The position numbers and the translations under genes were made by a program. DNA of 64,000 nt from Heliocidaris tuberculata (taxonomy: Eukaryota > Echinodermata > Echinoidea > Camarodonta > Echinometridae), in assembly GCA_025618425.1 (NCBI GenBank), contig CM046851.1:2977807-3041806 (forward strand), given 5' to 3'. Shown here in pieces: positions 59,870-64,000 of this stretch (position 1 is its first letter; the number at the start of each line of letters is the position of its first letter). The notes under the pieces are model-generated. The model was not told where the DNA came from. It was given only the letters and a program-made list of their open reading frames with translations, and made no database searches.

Positions 59870-61400
59870 ACTCGAGACATGCACCAACACCATCACGGAC
59901 GGCCGCCTGGCCGTGAGAGACCTCCTGGCACAGGCACAGCCATTCGCCAACAACGGGGAGATGGACCGCAAGGAGGACTGCATGGTTGCGCTCAGCGAGC
60001 AGGAAGAGCGCCATCGCACAGAGATTGCCGCCCTCAAACAGCAGATCGTTGATCTCAAGACTGAGTTGACGAAGTATGTGGAGAACATCCAGCAACTAGA
60101 GGAGCCCTTGGCCGCAGGGGATGCTGCTGCAACCGCTCGACTCGCCAAATACTTTGATCGCGAGCAGGGTAGAGAGCTTCTTGATCACATGCAGAAGCAG
60201 ATGGGTAAGATAGAGCGCCAACGAACACTTCGTGATGAGTATGACGTCGTACCGTTCAGTAGTTTGACATCCAAGCTGGTTTACAGTATGGAGGAAGGGC
60301 TATCCCATCGGCCCTCACAACGTCCAAAGGGCGATCGCAAAGAGGAGTTGGTAGAAGCTGTATATTTTGCTATCGATGAACTTAACAAGAAGAAAGAAAC
60401 AAATACTGACTTCACAATCGAAAACTTTGTTGATGGGATATTTAGGACAGACAGGACTGTTGGAACATATTACAATCTCGTTTTTCGCGGTATGCATGAA
60501 AACTACTATTACAGCGTGCAGCTTCTACGGCCGTTTGCACCCATCCAAAAGTATAAGTCACAGATTGTAGACACTAGTCGTATAGTTATCAATATTATCA
60601 TGCCTTTATCAGGGAGACTTGAGAAGTTCAGGACATTCATGGAGCGTTTCCAGACCGTAGTTTTAGAAACAAAGATCCATGTCTTCCTGACAATAGTCTA
60701 TTTTGGAAACGAGGGTTTGCAAGAAATCCATAACATTCTAGAAGAGGTCACAGAACCCTTCAGGTACCATAATTATAAAATCATCACATTATCTGGAGAT
60801 TTCTCAAGAGGGCGTGGACTAGAGGAAGGTGTCCGCAGCTGGGATGGTCCAGACGTCCTGATGTTCTTCTGCGATGTGGATGTTGCCTTCAACCGTGAGT
60901 TCCTAGAGCACTGTCGCTACTACACCATAGCAGGACGTACCGTCTATTACCCCATGGTGTTCAGCCTCTACAATCCAGAGATTGTCTTCTCTATTCACGA
61001 TCAGATTCCTCCCGAAAGTGAACAGTTCCACATCCACAAGGACTCTGGATTCTGGCGGGACTTTGGCTTCGGGATGACCTGTCAGTACCGCTCTGACTTC
61101 CTCAATATCAAGGGCTTCGACGTGGACATGAAAGGATGGGGTGGAGAGGACGTGTACCTGTACAAGAAATACCTCCAGTCAGAGGTGAAGGTGATACGGG
61201 TACCAGACGCAGGTATCTTCCATACGTACCATCCAAAGGAATGCTCAGAGAACCTGACCGCTGAGCAGTATCGCATGTGCATCGGGTCCAAGGCCCGCAG
61301 CGAGGCCTCGCACTCTCAGCTGGGTCGACTGGCTTTCAAAGACGATATCAACATGACGCTGTATTTAATGGGAGACCCTAAACGTCATCCACCGCACTGA
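59787..61400 (+). CDS. CSGALNACT: Chondroitin sulfate N-acetylgalactosaminyltransferase (CSGALNACT1/2 type)
   Basis: This 537-residue protein matches the animal enzyme in length (about 530-540) and layout. It is a Golgi type II membrane protein: short cytosolic end, signal anchor about 10-28, and a stem with a coiled-coil-like stretch about 65-105. The catalytic part, from about 265, contains INIIMPLSGRLEKF, the metal-binding DVD (363-365) in FFCDVDVAF, and the GT7-type GWGGED (450-455) followed by FHTYHPKEC and EQYRMCIGSKA. The family transfers GalNAc from UDP-GalNAc to GlcA, starting or extending chondroitin chains on the proteoglycan linker. Potential N-glycosylation sites are NLT (489) and NMT (522). 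The start has a good context, with A at -3. The coding region is unbroken by introns, whereas the vertebrate genes are split. Type 1 versus type 2 cannot be decided here. Confidence 0.93.
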   Translation: MIFRTPSIRTLIKAGLMLCIAFLLLLAKLETCTNTITDGRLAVRDLLAQAQPFANNGEMDRKEDCMVALSEQEERHRTEIAALKQQIVDLKTELTKYVENIQQLEEPLAAGDAAATARLAKYFDREQGRELLDHMQKQMGKIERQRTLRDEYDVVPFSSLTSKLVYSMEEGLSHRPSQRPKGDRKEELVEAVYFAIDELNKKKETNTDFTIENFVDGIFRTDRTVGTYYNLVFRGMHENYYYSVQLLRPFAPIQKYKSQIVDTSRIVINIIMPLSGRLEKFRTFMERFQTVVLETKIHVFLTIVYFGNEGLQEIHNILEEVTEPFRYHNYKIITLSGDFSRGRGLEEGVRSWDGPDVLMFFCDVDVAFNREFLEHCRYYTIAGRTVYYPMVFSLYNPEIVFSIHDQIPPESEQFHIHKDSGFWRDFGFGMTCQYRSDFLNIKGFDVDMKGWGGEDVYLYKKYLQSEVKVIRVPDAGIFHTYHPKECSENLTAEQYRMCIGSKARSEASHSQLGRLAFKDDINMTLYLMGDPKRHPPH

Positions 61401-61599
61401 CCAATCATGAAATAGTGAGGACTTTAGATGACCAATTGTAACTGACCAAGCACAGAGTCTGCCTTGATATCCAGACCACTGGATTCCGACCAGTCTTTAC
61501 AAAATGCACTGCAGAGTGTTACTTGTTGGGTTGGGGCCATGTGTTCAGAACGGCATGCTTACCTGTACATGTACACTCTAACTGTTACTGTCAAACTAG

Positions 61600-61785
61600 A
61601 AACATGCGTGAATTTTGTGAGTATTCAAGATTTGCAAAAGTTTCATGCCGCAAAATATTAAAGGTAGATTAGATCACAACATGAAATATTTATAATTCAC
61701 AAAAGTTTCTTGTCGCATATATGACTGACATTAGCAATTTGCAAAAGTTTCATGTCGCGAAATGTTCTGGTTTTACAGTACACAA
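61600..61785. mobile_element. MITE-like repeat with TTTCATG-CGC-AAA motifs
   Basis: GCAAAAGTTTCATGCCGCAAA, ACAAAAGTTTCTTGTCGC and GCAAAAGTTTCATGTCGCGA are three direct units ending GGTTTTACAGTAC. Related to 35698-36123. Confidence 0.65.
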
Positions 61786-61931
61786 CTTTAAAAGGGACAT
61801 GAGCTCTCAAAGCTATCTTGATTATGTTTTGAAGTATATGTATATTCATGATAATGAGATCAAAACAAATCATATGAATATGTAAACAAGCATAAGACAG
61901 GTGCATCATTTCTTGTTATAAACATGTCCTT

Positions 61932-62077
61932 GGCCCTCTTGCATAAAAATTTGCAATTAAACTGAACTCAAAATATTAAACGCAACTTGATTTTCAACCA
62001 ATCAGGATCGCGTATTTTTGACTTGCGTTTAATTTTTTGAGTTGCGTTTAATCGCAACTTTTTGTGCAAGAGGGCCC
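61932..62077. mobile_element. Inverted-repeat MITE with GGCCCTCTTGC ends
   Basis: GGCCCTCTTGCATAAAAATT and TTTTTGTGCAAGAGGGCC are inverted; inner arms TTAAACGCAACT and GTTGCGTTTAA. About 146 bp. Confidence 0.8.
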
Positions 62078-63359
62078 TTGTCATGAACAAAGTGATGTTC
62101 ATATTGCACATAAGTTTATGATTATGATATTGAGATCAGAACATATCTGAATGACTTTATTCCTGAGAAAACTGATAAACTCATCATCTCACAGGTTATT
62201 GATCAACTCTCTTTAAATAGGAAACGATCTCACTGGTTTGATCAACTCATTAATATATAGGGGACTCACTTTGTCAACCATCTCAATAACAATTTTTCAA
62301 CTCTGTAACTTGAAAACCATTTCTATTACAATTGGTCAGCTGTTTAAAAAAAAAAACCCCGTTTTATTGGACATTTTATGTATGACACCTTATCAATGGA
62401 CTTATAGGAATTGTAGTGTCCTGGGTCTTAGAAATGATATGTACATGTATGACTTAACTATTTAAAAAGCAAGAAAAACTAGTTCTCCAAAAATATTGGT
62501 CACATTTGAACTCGTATTGGACATATTTATGGCTGCAGTCCATATTGGGCACAGGAGCAATTTTGCCATCCAAGTTTTATTTTGGTGATATATGTTATTT
62601 TTCTATTATGATTGTGTAGGCTGTAGGCTGTAATGACCAAATTCTATTCTAGTTTGATGTTGCCTTTTTTTGCTTGCCCCGATGGCTATTTTTTCCGTGC
62701 TGACACTTGGTAGGAAGTCATTAAATGGCCTATAATTTTTCATCCCATAGAATCATAATTCTTACTTCCTATCATAATACAGCTTCATAGACCTATGCAC
62801 TTTGAATTCTGTGCACAATTTAAATATGAATTTTGATACATTATACAATAATGGTGATAAAAATATGTCCATATTCTGTTAATAATACTTGTGAGAATTT
62901 CATCCAGTTCTACAAAGTAAAACAAAGATCATGTCACTATCATTATGATATTACTTCTGATTTTCCAAGTGCTGTATCAAAGCATTTCCTTTTGACCACA
63001 AAATGTTATGTTTATAGGAACTTATGCATAAGACTTAATCAAAAGATAATTTAAAGATAGTCTTTTAAAGATTGTATTTTATTTGAAACACAACATTCAG
63101 ATTGTGATTATTTTTATCATAGTATGGTATAAATGGTTATATGGCTCACTTGGTCAGGATTTGTATTTAGAAATCGAAGCAGGATATGTGCTTTGCGGAA
63201 ATCCCACAATTTATTTGCATGAAGAATTGGAGCTGCCAACATGTGAGTCATTTCCACATGTTTTAGGGAGGTCATGAAAAAATATTACCCTGGGATGTTT
63301 TCTGGACAAAAACCTCAAATTTGAGGTCTTAGCCAAAAGTACCAAGAACTCAGAAGTTC

Positions 63360-63365
63360 AATAAA
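63360..63365 (+). terminator. Candidate polyadenylation signal AATAAA
   Basis: Canonical hexamer about 1.96 kb after the CSGALNACT stop codon. Nearer variants such as ATTAAA exist, so use is uncertain. Confidence 0.3.
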
Positions 63366-63380
63366 GATCTGAAAAAATTG

Positions 63381-64000
63381 TATTTAGGGGTGTCATTCTG
63401 AAAAATGAATTGAATTAAAAGTGTGTGTGTGTGTATATGTGGGGGGGGGGGAGTTCTCTATTTTTACTGCTCTTCAAAAAACAGCAATGTATTTTCATAA
63501 TATGCCTCATAAATTAGATTTAACCAAAGCACATACGTGTAATATAAGTATGGCGTGTAATGTATGCAATGTAACATTGGACATTCAAAAAAAGAAAGAA
63601 TTATTGGTATTGAAGATGCATTCCAAATCAATGTATATATATATATTAAAAGCGTTTGTATACATGTGTTTTACATTGCTTTATGTTATGTTGAAATATT
63701 TGGCAGAAATAACTTAATTATGAAATGATGCAAAGATTGTGCATGTTATGAACAACTGTAACCATTGCAAATTGGCATCAATCTCATTATACTAGATCTT
63801 GCAAGTCATTTGTAAACTAGGTTTTTGCATGTGTGGAAGGACACCTGTGAAAGCTGTCATTTTGTAAGTTGTCTTGTTACAGAACAAATCTGTTAAGAGT
63901 TTTGCTTCTTTGAATTATAGCAAAAATAGTCTATTGTTTGTCAAGTTGTCTAAAAAAAAAGTATAAATGTCCCCAAACAGTTGGACCTAAATATCTCTTG
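63381..64000. other. Right-hand flank, nothing recognised
   Basis: A (GT)n tract (63421-63434), poly(G) (63441-63451) and an (AT)n tract (63632-63646). The open frame at 63421 lacks domain signals. Confidence 0.5.

Larger units (their letters stand above)
61401..63380 (+). other. Presumed 3' UTR and downstream flank of CSGALNACT
   Basis: No other gene is seen. It includes two small MITEs, and AATAAA at 63360-63365 is a candidate polyadenylation signal. Whether the transcript reaches that far is unknown. Confidence 0.45.

Noticed and set aside
59570..60148. 192-codon minus-strand frame
   Set aside because: Shadow of the CSGALNACT coding exon on the opposite strand.
1..64000. CRISPR arrays, tRNA and rRNA genes
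   Set aside because: None were seen by eye. Direct repeats here are eukaryotic minisatellites, and no cloverleaf with a proper TTC loop was found. A tRNA scan could still reveal one.

Overview
The window looks like a piece of a marine invertebrate deuterostome genome, most likely a sea urchin or another echinoderm. This is inferred from split genes with GT/AG introns, tandem secreted C-type-lectin-like genes, an animal chondroitin-synthesis enzyme, many small inverted-repeat elements and long poly(C)/poly(G) runs. No species was identified by search. Only a few percent of the 64 kb is coding.

Layout. (1) 204-503, minus strand: one exon of a rhodopsin-type receptor (extracellular end, TM1, TM2) ending at a clean splice donor, with the rest of the gene off the left edge. 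(2) About 0.9-21.2 kb: a tandem segmental duplication around a four-exon gene encoding signal peptide, C-type lectin-like domain, Thr/Pro/Gln linker made of 13-residue repeats, and PAN/apple-like domain. Copy A (3932-8198) is broken twice: an 832-bp TTAA-flanked element sits in exon 2 and exon 4 has a 1-nt deletion. A second unit (13.8-17.2 kb) keeps only its leader and exon 1. A third unit (17.4-21.2 kb) is complete and gives an open 321-residue protein (copy B). A 500-N assembly gap follows. (3) About 21.7-59.2 kb: essentially gene-free DNA packed with short DNA transposons. These include foldback elements flanked by TTAA, often nested in each other, a 1.45-kb TTAA-flanked element holding a decayed THAP domain, TA-flanked foldbacks, SINE-like repeats and small local duplications. 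One unexplained exon-like reading frame lies near 52.1 kb. (4) 59.5-63.4 kb: a promoter-like block, a spliced 5' leader and a complete coding sequence of 537 residues for chondroitin sulfate N-acetylgalactosaminyltransferase in one uninterrupted exon, followed by its presumed 3' UTR.

The genes do not form a pathway. The lectin copies are a small secreted, possibly immune or recognition-type family evolving by duplication, conversion and loss. The glycosyltransferase is a conserved Golgi enzyme. The strongest observations are the life history of the lectin array and the TTAA-element nest, where empty sites within the same window confirm insertions. No CRISPR array, rRNA or tRNA gene was seen.
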